From Actinophytocola sp963840275 (GTDB lineage: Bacteria; Actinomycetota; Actinomycetes; Mycobacteriales; Pseudonocardiaceae), in contig CAWIYK010000009.1 in NCBI GenBank assembly GCA_963840275.1, positions 62,001 to 126,000 of the forward strand: a DNA stretch of 64,000 nt, in the 5' to 3' direction. Positions within the stretch are counted from its first letter, which is position 1; every line of letters starts with the position of its first letter. This document shows positions 16,458-23,691 of the stretch, in pieces. The notes beneath the pieces were generated by a model. It saw only the letters and a program-made list of their open reading frames with translations. It searched no databases and had not been told where the DNA came from. A program made the translations under genes and the position numbers.

Positions 16458-16946
16458 TCAGGCAGAGCGCCGCTCGTTGGCGCGCTGCAGCCGGTTGACA
16501 CACCACGCGGGGGCGCTGCCGCGCCGCAGGTGGTCGAGCACGGTCAGCGGGCCGAGGCGCCGCTTGAGGTCGGACGGCGCGAGGCCGGCCGCGCGGTAGT
16601 CGAGCGCGCGCTGGTCGAGCGGGCTGATGCCGGCGTCCCACCACTCCTTGGCCTCGGCGAGCCCGCCGACCATCTGCCACCAGCCGGCGGCCGCGGACAG
16701 CAGCTCGGCGGGGACGTCGGGCAGCCGCTCACGCATTGCCGCGAAGAACATCGGGTCGGTCGCCTCGACCGACGCCCACGCGCCGTTGCCGCCGCGAGCG
16801 CGCTGACCCGGGATCCCCTGCGGCTGCACCGGCACGTCCGCGAGCCACTCGGACGCGATGCGCTTGATCTCGTCCGACTCGGCGGACTTCGAGTGGTCCT
16901 CGGTCCACTGCCGCACCAGGTCATCCACGCCGGGATCGTCGAGCAT
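16458..16946 (-). CDS. Hypothetical protein
   Basis: 162 residues from ATG 16946, which has a good ribosome site (GAGGAGGCAGG). Soluble and helical; distinct strings are MLDDPGVDDLVRQWTEDHSK, an AAGWWQMVGGLAEAKEWWDA tryptophan-rich segment near 105-125 and LDQRALDYRAAGL. The C-terminal part (APSDLKRRLGPLTVLDHLRR) could be a small DNA-binding helix pair. I do not recognise the family. It sits downstream of nothing obvious and ends 43 bases before the transglycosylase start. Confidence 0.7.
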   Translation of the reverse strand: MLDDPGVDDLVRQWTEDHSKSAESDEIKRIASEWLADVPVQPQGIPGQRARGGNGAWASVEATDPMFFAAMRERLPDVPAELLSAAAGWWQMVGGLAEAKEWWDAGISPLDQRALDYRAAGLAPSDLKRRLGPLTVLDHLRRGSAPAWCVNRLQRANERRSA

Positions 16947-17154
16947 CCTGCCTCCTCGAGAACTGCGGACTGCCCCGCGGAAAGTCGATGCGGGAACCGT
17001 AAAGGCCGGCACCGACAGTTCGCCAGACCTGATCTCGAGGAAAGGCTGCCAACAGGGCGTAATGGGCGAGAATCCACCCGTACGGTCCAATGTGGCTCGT
17101 GGTTCGAGCGAGCAACGTCACGTTCCGTGATCTCCACGAGGTGCGGACATGCGG

Positions 17155-17187
17155 AAGCGCCGCCCGGCGGTCTGCCGGGCGGCGCTT
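17155..17187 (-). terminator. 14-bp stem terminator of the 53-aa gene
   Basis: Arms 17155-17168 and 17174-17187 are perfect complements (AAGCGCCGCCCGGC) around a five-base loop, 14 bases beyond the stop of the small leftward gene at 17202-17363. On the minus strand there is no T-tract. Confidence 0.75.
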
Positions 17188-17201
17188 CGCGAGCTCGTCG
17201 A

Positions 17202-17363
17202 TCAGGCGAACAGGTTCTTCATGAACGTGATGATCGCCTCGGCACCGTCCTTCAGCCAGCCGAGAATGCCCTGTACCGCCTCCGCGGCCTGCGTCGGCTG
17301 GGTGATGACATAGAACAGCACCAGCGCCACGCCGACGAGGATCATGGCCTTCTTCGCGTCCAC
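17202..17363 (-). CDS. 53-aa single-pass membrane peptide
   Basis: GTG at 17363 preceded by GGAGAG six bases upstream; 53 codons. N-terminal DAKKAM, one TM helix (ILVGVALVLFYVITQPTQAA), then an amphipathic helix (AVQGILGWLKDGAEAIITF) ending MKNLFA. A perfect terminator hairpin follows, so this is a self-contained transcription unit. The helix-plus-amphipathic layout resembles small actinobacterial membrane peptides of unknown role. It could also be seen as holin- or toxin-like, but nothing here supports that. Confidence 0.7.
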   Translation of the reverse strand: MDAKKAMILVGVALVLFYVITQPTQAAEAVQGILGWLKDGAEAIITFMKNLFA

Positions 17364-17541
17364 TGCACTCTCCGTCCGCCGCTACCCCACCGGTTGCCTG
17401 CGTTGTCCGCGTGTCATCGTCCTCCACAACCACCGGGTCCGAGTCGAGGTTCACGCGGATGGCTGCACCCAGCTTACGGTGCGTACATCGCCACGCACAG
17501 CACCATACGGGACATCACCCGAACTCCGAGAGGACACGCAG

Positions 17542-18306
17542 ATGATCGAGACGGTCCGTGTCGAAAGAACCGGTTCGGTGACAACGGTCCTGCTCAACCG
17601 GCCCGAGGCCAGGAACGCCGTGGACGGCGCGACCGCCGAGGCGCTGGCCGACGCGTTCCGGTCGTTCGAGGCGGACGACTCCGCCCACGTGGCCGTTCTC
17701 GCCGGGGTCGGGCCGTCGTTCTGCGCCGGGGCGGACCTCAAGTCGGTGGGTACCGATCGAGGGAATCGACTCACTCCAGTGGCTGACGGTGACGGCCCGA
17801 TGGGGCCGACCCGCATGACACTGTCGAAGCCGGTGATCGCCGCGGTCGCCGGGCACGCCGTCGCGGGCGGACTCGAGCTGGCGCTCTGGTGCGACCTGCG
17901 GGTGGCGGACACGACGGCGGTCTTCGGGGTGTTCTGCCGGCGGTGGGGCGTGCCGCTGATCGACGGCGGCACCGTGCGGCTGCCTCGGCTCATCGGGCAG
18001 AGCCGGGCCATGGACCTGGTGCTGACCGGCCGCCCGGTGGACGCGGACGAGGCGTTGGCGATCGGGCTGGCCAACCGGGTGGTGCCCGCCGGGCAGGCGC
18101 TGGCCGCCGCGCAGGCGCTCGCCAAGCAGTTGGCCACGTTCCCGCAGACGTGCATGCGCTCGGACCGCGCGGCCACGCTCGCGCAGTGGGAGTCACCGGA
18201 CCCGCTGGCCACCGAGTTCGCGCACGGCCAGGAGGCACTGACCGAGGCCATGGGCGGCGCGGCACGGTTCACCGCGGGCGCCGGCCGCCACGGCTCGTTC
18301 GAGTGA
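17542..18306 (+). CDS. Crotonase family protein (enoyl-CoA hydratase-like)
   Basis: 254 residues from ATG 17542 (ribosome site gagagga). The crotonase fold is clear: LNRPEARNAVDGATAEAL, the oxyanion loop FCAGADLKSVG, and AGHAVAGGLELALWCDLRVA. The first Glu of the hydratase pair is present (GGLEL). The second, normally in a PE-x-LLG motif, is replaced: here the segment reads VFGVFCRRWGVPL. It may therefore not be a classical hydratase but an isomerase, hydrolase or another crotonase activity. Acyl-CoA genes follow on the other strand, so a role in acyl-CoA breakdown is likely. Confidence 0.9.
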   Translation: MIETVRVERTGSVTTVLLNRPEARNAVDGATAEALADAFRSFEADDSAHVAVLAGVGPSFCAGADLKSVGTDRGNRLTPVADGDGPMGPTRMTLSKPVIAAVAGHAVAGGLELALWCDLRVADTTAVFGVFCRRWGVPLIDGGTVRLPRLIGQSRAMDLVLTGRPVDADEALAIGLANRVVPAGQALAAAQALAKQLATFPQTCMRSDRAATLAQWESPDPLATEFAHGQEALTEAMGGAARFTAGAGRHGSFE

Positions 18307-18334
18307 CCCGGCCCGTTCGCACGTGGCCTGGAAG

Positions 18335-18646
18335 TCAGTGGCGGGCGGTCATGACCTGTCGCACGGCCTCGCTGGGGACCACTCTCAACGCGACGCCCCG
18401 GTCGGTGCACACGGACTGCGCGTGCCGCACCGCGGTGGTGGCCGCGTGGTCGCACGCCGACACGGTGCTCATGTCGAGGGTCAGCACGTCGATCTCGGAC
18501 GTGTCTCTGAGCTCGAAGAAGTCCGTCACCGCGCGGTTCAGCTCCGCGACGGTGTAGGAGTCCAGCACGCCGGTGACGCTGATCCCCGACCGGCCGTCGA
18601 CGAAGATCGTCACCGGCGAGGATTTCTCTGCCCCTGTGGAGGTCAT
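18335..18646 (-). CDS. STAS domain protein (anti-sigma factor antagonist-like)
   Basis: 103 residues from ATG 18646. STAS fold: VTIFVDGRSGISVTGVLD, then EIDVLTLDMSTVSACDHAAT, where the Ser in DMSTVSACDH occupies the usual phosphorylation site region. Such proteins bind anti-sigma factor kinases and release the sigma factor when dephosphorylated. No kinase or sigma gene lies nearby, so the partner is elsewhere in the genome. It is separated from the CaiB-type gene by 54 bases and could be co-transcribed with it. Confidence 0.82.
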   Translation of the reverse strand: MTSTGAEKSSPVTIFVDGRSGISVTGVLDSYTVAELNRAVTDFFELRDTSEIDVLTLDMSTVSACDHAATTAVRHAQSVCTDRGVALRVVPSEAVRQVMTARH

Positions 18647-18700
18647 GACGCAGAGACTATGTGGACACACAAGTACCCACATCCGGGTGTCACCCCTGAA

Positions 18701-19837
18701 CTACGCAACGACACCATTCGTGCGCAAACGGTCAATATCGTCCTGCGTGTAACCCAGATCGGTGAGCACGGCGGTGGTGTCCGACCTCGGCTCCACCGGC
18801 GGGTTCGGCGGGTCCGCCGGGGTCCGGGAGAACTTCGGGGCCGGCGCCGGCTGCAGCTGTCCGTCGAGCGACACGAACGTCCCGCGCGCCACGTTGTGCG
18901 GGTGGGTGGCCGCCTCGGTCGGGTCCAGCACCGCGGTCAGGCACGCGTCGGTCCCCTCGGCGCGGGCGGCCCACTCGTCGCGGGTGCGCGTCCGGAACAC
19001 CTCGGCCAGCCGCTCCCGCACGGCCGGCCACTGCTCGGGGTCGAGCCGGCCGGCGACCGACGACGGGTCGAGCTCGAGCACCTTCACCAGCTCGCCCCAG
19101 AAGCGCTCCTCGATCGCGCCGACGGCCACGTACTTACCGTCGGACGTCTCGTAGGTGTCGTAGAACGGGGCGCCGCCGTCGAGCATGTTCGACCCGCGCC
19201 CCTTGCTCCACAGCCCGATGTTGCGCAGGCCGTGCATGCCGGCGGTCAGCAGCGCCGACCCGTCCACCATCGACGCGTCGACGACCTGCCCCCGCCCGGA
19301 GACGCCGCGCTCGACCAGCGCCGCGAGCACCCCCATCGCGAGCAGGAGCCCGCCGCCGCCGAAGTCGCCGAGCAGGTTCAGCGGCGGCACCGGTCGCTCC
19401 CCCGCCCGTCCGATCGGCTCCAGGGCCCCGGACAGGCCGATGTAGTTGATGTCGTGCCCTGCGGCCTGCGCGAGCGGCCCGTCCTGACCCCACCCGGTGA
19501 TCCGGCCGTAGACGAGCCGGGGGTTGCGCGCCATGCAGTCCGCCGGCCCGATGCCGAGGCGTTCGGTCACGCCCGGCCGGAACCCCTCGATCAGCACGTC
19601 CGCGTCCTCGGCCAGCCGCAGCACGATGTCGCGGCCCTCCTCGGACTTCGTGTCGACGCCGATCCACCGCCGGGTGCGCGTCAGCGGGTCCTTCTGGAAC
19701 GCCAGCACGTCGAAACCCGGCTTGGCGCGGTCGACCCGGACGACGTCCGCGCCGAGGTCGGCGAGGACGGTCGCCGCGAACGGCGCGGGCGCGAGCCCGA
19801 CCAGCTCGACGACCTTCAGCCCAGCGAGCGGTCCCAT
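18701..19837 (-). CDS. CaiB/BaiF CoA transferase family protein (alpha-methylacyl-CoA racemase-like)
   Basis: 378 residues from ATG 19837. The start MGPLAGLKVVELVGLAPAPF, with the VVRVDRAKPGFDV strand, and DINYIGLSGALEPIGRAGER with GDFGGGGLLLAMGVLAALVE are typical of the racemase branch. The catalytic Asp of family III CoA transferases aligns with DASMVDGSALLT. It probably epimerises 2-methylacyl-CoA so that branched-chain substrates can enter beta-oxidation, fitting the acyl-CoA dehydrogenase gene 33 bases upstream in the same operon. Confidence 0.9.
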   Translation of the reverse strand: MGPLAGLKVVELVGLAPAPFAATVLADLGADVVRVDRAKPGFDVLAFQKDPLTRTRRWIGVDTKSEEGRDIVLRLAEDADVLIEGFRPGVTERLGIGPADCMARNPRLVYGRITGWGQDGPLAQAAGHDINYIGLSGALEPIGRAGERPVPPLNLLGDFGGGGLLLAMGVLAALVERGVSGRGQVVDASMVDGSALLTAGMHGLRNIGLWSKGRGSNMLDGGAPFYDTYETSDGKYVAVGAIEERFWGELVKVLELDPSSVAGRLDPEQWPAVRERLAEVFRTRTRDEWAARAEGTDACLTAVLDPTEAATHPHNVARGTFVSLDGQLQPAPAPKFSRTPADPPNPPVEPRSDTTAVLTDLGYTQDDIDRLRTNGVVA

Positions 19838-19870
19838 GGAGCCCCTTAATCACATTCGCGAGGAGGGATG

Positions 19871-21034
19871 TCACAGTGTGCGGGAGATGATTTCCTTCAT
19901 GATCTCGTTGGTGCCGCCGAAGATCCGCTGCACCCGCGCGGACGTCCACGCCCGCGAGATCGGGTACTCGGCCATGTAGCCGTAGCCGCCGAACAGCTGG
20001 AGGCACTCGTCGGCGACCTTGGACAGCCGGTCGGTCGTCCACCACTTGACCATCGCGGCGCCGGTGACGTCCAGCTCGCCCTTCAGGTGCCGCTCTATGC
20101 ACTGGTCCAGGTACGCCTTGCACACCGCGACCTCGGTGGCGGCCTCCGCGAGCTTGAACCGCGTGTTCTGGAACTTGAAGATCTCGCGGCCGAACGCCGT
20201 GCGCTCCTTGGTGTACTGGATGGTCTGCTCGACCGCGGCCTCCATGGCCGCGACCGCGCCGACCGCGATGATCAGGCGCTCCTGCGGCAGCTGCCGCATG
20301 AGCTGAACGAAGCCCTGGCCCTCCTCGCCACCGAGGAGGTTCTCGACCGGGACGCGGACGTCGTCGAAGAACAGCTCCGCGGTGTCCTGGCCGTGCATGC
20401 CGATCTTGTCCAGCACGCGGCCGCGGCGGAAGCCCTCCGCTCCCTCGGTCTCCAGCACGACCAGCGACACGCCCTTCGCGGCCTCGCCGGGGTCGGTCTT
20501 GGCGACCACGACGATCAGCTCGGCCTGCGCGCCGTTGGTGATGAACGTCTTCGCGCCGTTGAGCACGTAGTGGTCGCCGTCCCGGATGGCCTTCGTCTTC
20601 ACGTTCTGCAGGTCCGAGCCGGTGCCCGGCTCGGTCATCGCGATCGCGCTCACCAGCTCGCCGGACGCCAGCTTCGGCAGCCACCGCTTCTTCTGATCGT
20701 CGGTGCCGCAGGCGTTGACGTAGTGGGCGACGATGCCGGAGTGCACGGAGTTGCCCCACGCGTCGTCGCCGGCCTTGGCCTGCTCCTCGAGCAGGATCGC
20801 CTCGTGGGCGAACGTGCCGCCGCCACCGCCGTGCTCCTCGGGGATCGACAGGCACAGCAGGCCGACGTCGCCCGCCTTGCGCCACAGCTCGCGGTCGACC
20901 TGCTTGGCCTGCGACCAGCGCTCGTGGTTGGGCGCGATCTCCTTCTGGCAGAACGCGTGCGCGAGGTCGCGGAAGGCGTCGAGATCGCCGTTGTCGTCTC
21001 CGTCGAGCCACGAGGAACGCTGGGTGAGCGGCAT
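19871..21034 (-). CDS. Acyl-CoA dehydrogenase
   Basis: 387 residues from ATG 21034 (MPLTQRSSWLDGDDNGDLDA); the longer frame to 21103 would cross the divergent promoter. Family markers: ISAIAMTEPGTGSDLQNVKT, KTFITNGAQAELIVVVAKTD, LFGGYGYMAEYPISRAWTSA and the C-terminal RIFGGTNEIMKEII. It is the first gene of a leftward operon with the racemase-like transferase, and divergent from a TetR regulator whose operator-like repeat lies in the 95-base gap. Likely a beta-oxidation enzyme under that regulator's control. Confidence 0.93.
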   Translation of the reverse strand: MPLTQRSSWLDGDDNGDLDAFRDLAHAFCQKEIAPNHERWSQAKQVDRELWRKAGDVGLLCLSIPEEHGGGGGTFAHEAILLEEQAKAGDDAWGNSVHSGIVAHYVNACGTDDQKKRWLPKLASGELVSAIAMTEPGTGSDLQNVKTKAIRDGDHYVLNGAKTFITNGAQAELIVVVAKTDPGEAAKGVSLVVLETEGAEGFRRGRVLDKIGMHGQDTAELFFDDVRVPVENLLGGEEGQGFVQLMRQLPQERLIIAVGAVAAMEAAVEQTIQYTKERTAFGREIFKFQNTRFKLAEAATEVAVCKAYLDQCIERHLKGELDVTGAAMVKWWTTDRLSKVADECLQLFGGYGYMAEYPISRAWTSARVQRIFGGTNEIMKEIISRTL

Positions 21035-21088
21035 GAGGGCTCCAAAAACAATCCGGATGGCATGTAAAGTCTGCTCAGAATGTACATG

Positions 21089-21104
21089 CGTGCAGCTCTG
21101 CACG
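21089..21104. promoter_or_regulatory. Candidate TetR operator
   Basis: Perfect inverted repeat CGTGCAG-CT-CTGCACG in the 95-base gap between the divergent acyl-CoA dehydrogenase and tetR starts, 25 bases before the tetR ATG. The position would let the regulator repress both promoters. A TGTACA hexamer lies eight bases to its left. Confidence 0.6.
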
Positions 21105-21129
21105 TAAAGCTGAGGAGCGCGGAGGCAAC

Positions 21130-21759
21130 ATGGTGACCCCTCCTGTCGCGCGCAAGCACCGGACGCAGGCAGAACGCAGCGAGCGCACCAGGGAGCTGCT
21201 GCTGGACGCGACGATCGAGTGCCTGGTCGAGCTGGGGTACGCGCACACGACCGTGCAGGAGATCTGTCAGCGCGCCGGCCTGTCGCGGGGCGCGCAGCAG
21301 CACCACTTCACGACCAAGGCCGACCTGATGACGAGCGCGCTCGAGCACCTGTTCGCGCGGCTGTCGTCGCAGATCCTGGCGGCGACCGCGCAGCTCCCGC
21401 CGGGCCAGGAACGCCTCGACCAGGGCATCGACCTGTTGTGGCAGGCCTACTCGGGCACGCTGTCGACCGCGGCGGTCGAGCTGTGGGTGGCCGCGCGCAC
21501 CGACGCCGAGCTGCGGCGGAGCCTGCTGCCGGTGGACCGCGCGCTCGGCCACGCGACACTGCAGTTCTACCGCCAGATCGTGGGCACCGAGGTGGACGAG
21601 GCGCAGCTGGAGACGCTGCTGCTGTTGACCGTCAACCTCGTCAGGGGGCTCGCGCTGGACGCCATGATCGGCGGCGACGCGACCCGCAGGACGGCGTTGC
21701 TCGCCGAGTGGAAGTCGATGGTCCTCGAGCGCTACCGACGGAGCGCTGGTATGCGGTGA
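21130..21759 (+). CDS. TetR family regulator of acyl-CoA catabolism (inferred)
   Basis: 209 residues from ATG 21130. N-terminal TetR DNA-binding domain at about 17-63 (RELLLDATIECLVELGYAHT, then CQRAGLSRGAQQHHFTTKAD). The C-terminal helical ligand domain has no recognisable subfamily signature beyond VNLVRGLALDAMIGG. It is divergent from the acyl-CoA dehydrogenase/racemase operon, with a perfect 7-bp inverted repeat between, so an acyl-CoA or fatty-acid ligand is a reasonable guess. A terminator hairpin overlaps its stop codon. Confidence 0.92.
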   Translation: MVTPPVARKHRTQAERSERTRELLLDATIECLVELGYAHTTVQEICQRAGLSRGAQQHHFTTKADLMTSALEHLFARLSSQILAATAQLPPGQERLDQGIDLLWQAYSGTLSTAAVELWVAARTDAELRRSLLPVDRALGHATLQFYRQIVGTEVDEAQLETLLLLTVNLVRGLALDAMIGGDATRRTALLAEWKSMVLERYRRSAGMR

Positions 21760-21786
21760 GCGGCCCGGCCCTCGCACGGGCCGCTC
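21758..21786 (+). terminator. tetR terminator
   Basis: Arms GAGCGGCCCG (21758-21767) and CGGGCCGCTC (21777-21786) form a perfect 10-bp stem with a nine-base loop. The left arm begins inside the tetR stop codon. Confidence 0.7.
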
Positions 21787-21856
21787 GCCGCACTAACTCA
21801 GAAGAGGGCATTGAACGCGAAAAGTGACGTTTGCACCAGCAACGCATTCGCCACGC

Positions 21857-22333
21857 TCAGTCCGCGCTCTGCCACATCTCGTCGGCGAGGTAGTAGTCGG
21901 CGACCTCCGAGGCGGCGATCCGCGCCTCGTCGCGCCACGGCCCGACCGAGTCCAGATCGTCGAGCGCGACCCACTGCGTGTCGTCGTAGCGGTACATGCT
22001 GGGGCGCGGGTCGCCGAGGTCGACGTCGAAGGTCATCTCGCTGGGGAACTGGCAGCGCCAGATCCGCAGGGACGCGTCGACCGACTCGTTGTCCGCGGTG
22101 CGCCACGACGTGAGCCTGCGGTCGCCGATGATCGTGTCGACGCAGCGGAGCGACACCCCGAACTCCTTGGTGAACTCGTCCTGCAGCGTGCCGCGCTCGT
22201 CGGCGCCGGAGGGCACCTCGTCGCCGGGCAGCTCCCAGAACCCGGCCATCGACGGAGGCTGCGACCGCCGCGCGACGAAGATCCGGTAGTCGCGGATGAT
22301 CGCCGCGCCGAGCACGATGGTTTCGTCGGCCAT
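21857..22333 (-). CDS. Nudix hydrolase, MutT-like
   Basis: 158 residues from ATG 22333 (MADETIVLGAAIIRDYRIFV). It has the layout of an 8-oxo-dGTPase-type Nudix protein: RRSQPPSMAGFWELPGDEV leads into the Nudix box. The box is degenerate: the segment GTLQDEFTKEFGV keeps the outer Glu and the Gly, but the conserved Arg is Asp and the first of the paired Glu is Lys. Metal binding, and so hydrolase activity, may be altered. Divergent from the proline-rich membrane protein gene. Confidence 0.82.
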   Translation of the reverse strand: MADETIVLGAAIIRDYRIFVARRSQPPSMAGFWELPGDEVPSGADERGTLQDEFTKEFGVSLRCVDTIIGDRRLTSWRTADNESVDASLRIWRCQFPSEMTFDVDLGDPRPSMYRYDDTQWVALDDLDSVGPWRDEARIAASEVADYYLADEMWQSAD

Positions 22334-22477
22334 GACCGCCGCCTTCTTGGTTGTGTTGCCCCAGTAGCTCAGTTCGCGGCGTCGGAGCCCAGCGGGGCGC
22401 GGGTGTCCTGACGGGCGCGGTGCGCCTCCCGTTCGGGCGACGAACCGGTCACCGACGGGCACTGGCATCATGCGCGT

Positions 22478-23593
22478 GTGACTCAGCCCGCACCCGGCTA
22501 CCCGCCGTTCCAGCAGCCACCCCCGATGCAGCCCATGATGGGTGTCGCCGCGCCGCCGAAGCCGCCGCGCGGCGGTACGACCAGCCTGATCGCCGGCATC
22601 CTGTCGCTCGTGGTCGCGGGTCTGGCCATCGGTGGCTCCTTCGGGCCGATCACCAAGAACCGCAGCGAGTTCGCGTTCGACGGCCCGGACAGCGAGCCCA
22701 CCGTCTACGCCGGCACCCGCACCTGGTGGGAGTACAACGACGCGGGCAGCACCGACCCGTCCGAGTCGGCGAGCTACCTCGCCGGGCTGGCGCTGGTGTT
22801 CGCCGCCGCGCTGCTCGTGCTCGGCGCCGGCTACGCGTTCGCCGCGTCCCGGTCGCGCACGTCCGGTCTCATCACCGCGAGCCGGTCCCTGATCGTCGCG
22901 GGCGCGTCGGTCACCGCCGGCGCCGTGCTGCTCGTGCTGTTCGACGTGCTCGACCAGATGAGCTCCTACAACGACCGGGAGCTCTCGGAGGGCGAGAGCA
23001 TCGAGTTCACCGCCGGGCTCGGGCTGTACCTCCCGCTCGGCGGGGTCGTGGTCGGGATCGTCGCGGTCGTGCTCGCGCACGTCGGCCAGCGCCCGCGGGT
23101 GGCGCGCGTGGAGCCGAACACGCCTCGGATGGGCTTCGCGCAGCCCTACGGCGGGATGCCGCCCGGGTACCCGCAGCCGGGCCAGGCGCCCGCCGCCACC
23201 CCGCACGCCGCCGCGGCCGCCACCCCGGTCACCGGTACCGCGGTGCCGGTGTCGGAACGCCAGACGGAGGCGGAGCTTCCCCAGCCTCCCGCGACTCCCG
23301 CGGAAAGCAACCCGGACGACCCGGACGGCTCGGCCGACACGCAGGTGGTCAGCAACGCGACCGCCACGCAGACAGAGATCCCCGTGATCCCCGTGATCCC
23401 CGCGACCCCCGCGACCCCCGCGGGCGGGTCGCCGGACGCGGTGGCGGCCGCACTGGCCGGCGAACCCGGTCCGAGCGCCGCGCCGGAGGGTGCCGAGGAG
23501 CCGAAGCAGGATCCGACCCCGCTGAGCGACCTGCCGGCCGCTCCCCCGGCCCCGGAACTGTCCTCTTCGGACGAGGAGAAGAAGCCCGATTAG
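22478..23593 (+). CDS. Proline/alanine-rich four-helix membrane protein
   Basis: 371 residues from GTG 22478. A Pro-rich N-terminus (QPAPGYPPFQQPPPMQPMMG) leads to TM1 (LIAGILSLVVAGLAIGG). An extracytoplasmic segment containing TRTWWEYND, then TM2, TM3 and TM4 (residues about 105-205) follow, then a 165-residue disordered tail rich in Ala, Pro, Thr and Glu. The tail includes a short tandem IPVIPVIPATPATPA encoded by a decayed 9-bp repeat near 23380-23425. Proline-rich membrane proteins of this type are common and unassigned in actinomycetes. Function unknown. Confidence 0.75.
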   Translation: MTQPAPGYPPFQQPPPMQPMMGVAAPPKPPRGGTTSLIAGILSLVVAGLAIGGSFGPITKNRSEFAFDGPDSEPTVYAGTRTWWEYNDAGSTDPSESASYLAGLALVFAAALLVLGAGYAFAASRSRTSGLITASRSLIVAGASVTAGAVLLVLFDVLDQMSSYNDRELSEGESIEFTAGLGLYLPLGGVVVGIVAVVLAHVGQRPRVARVEPNTPRMGFAQPYGGMPPGYPQPGQAPAATPHAAAAATPVTGTAVPVSERQTEAELPQPPATPAESNPDDPDGSADTQVVSNATATQTEIPVIPVIPATPATPAGGSPDAVAAALAGEPGPSAAPEGAEEPKQDPTPLSDLPAAPPAPELSSSDEEKKPD

Positions 23594-23691
23594 CCCTCCG
23601 CGCCGCTCGGGCGCACGGTCACCAGGGAACTTTCGGGCAGCGGTGCCCAATTGCTCTGTCCTGAGACCGCCGGCTGCGGGATGATCCTCAC

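Noticed and set aside
22355..22400. tRNA-like string agtagctcagttcg
   Set aside because: Resembles a D-arm, but there is no acceptor pairing, anticodon stem or T-loop (no GGTTCRANTCC) within the right distance.
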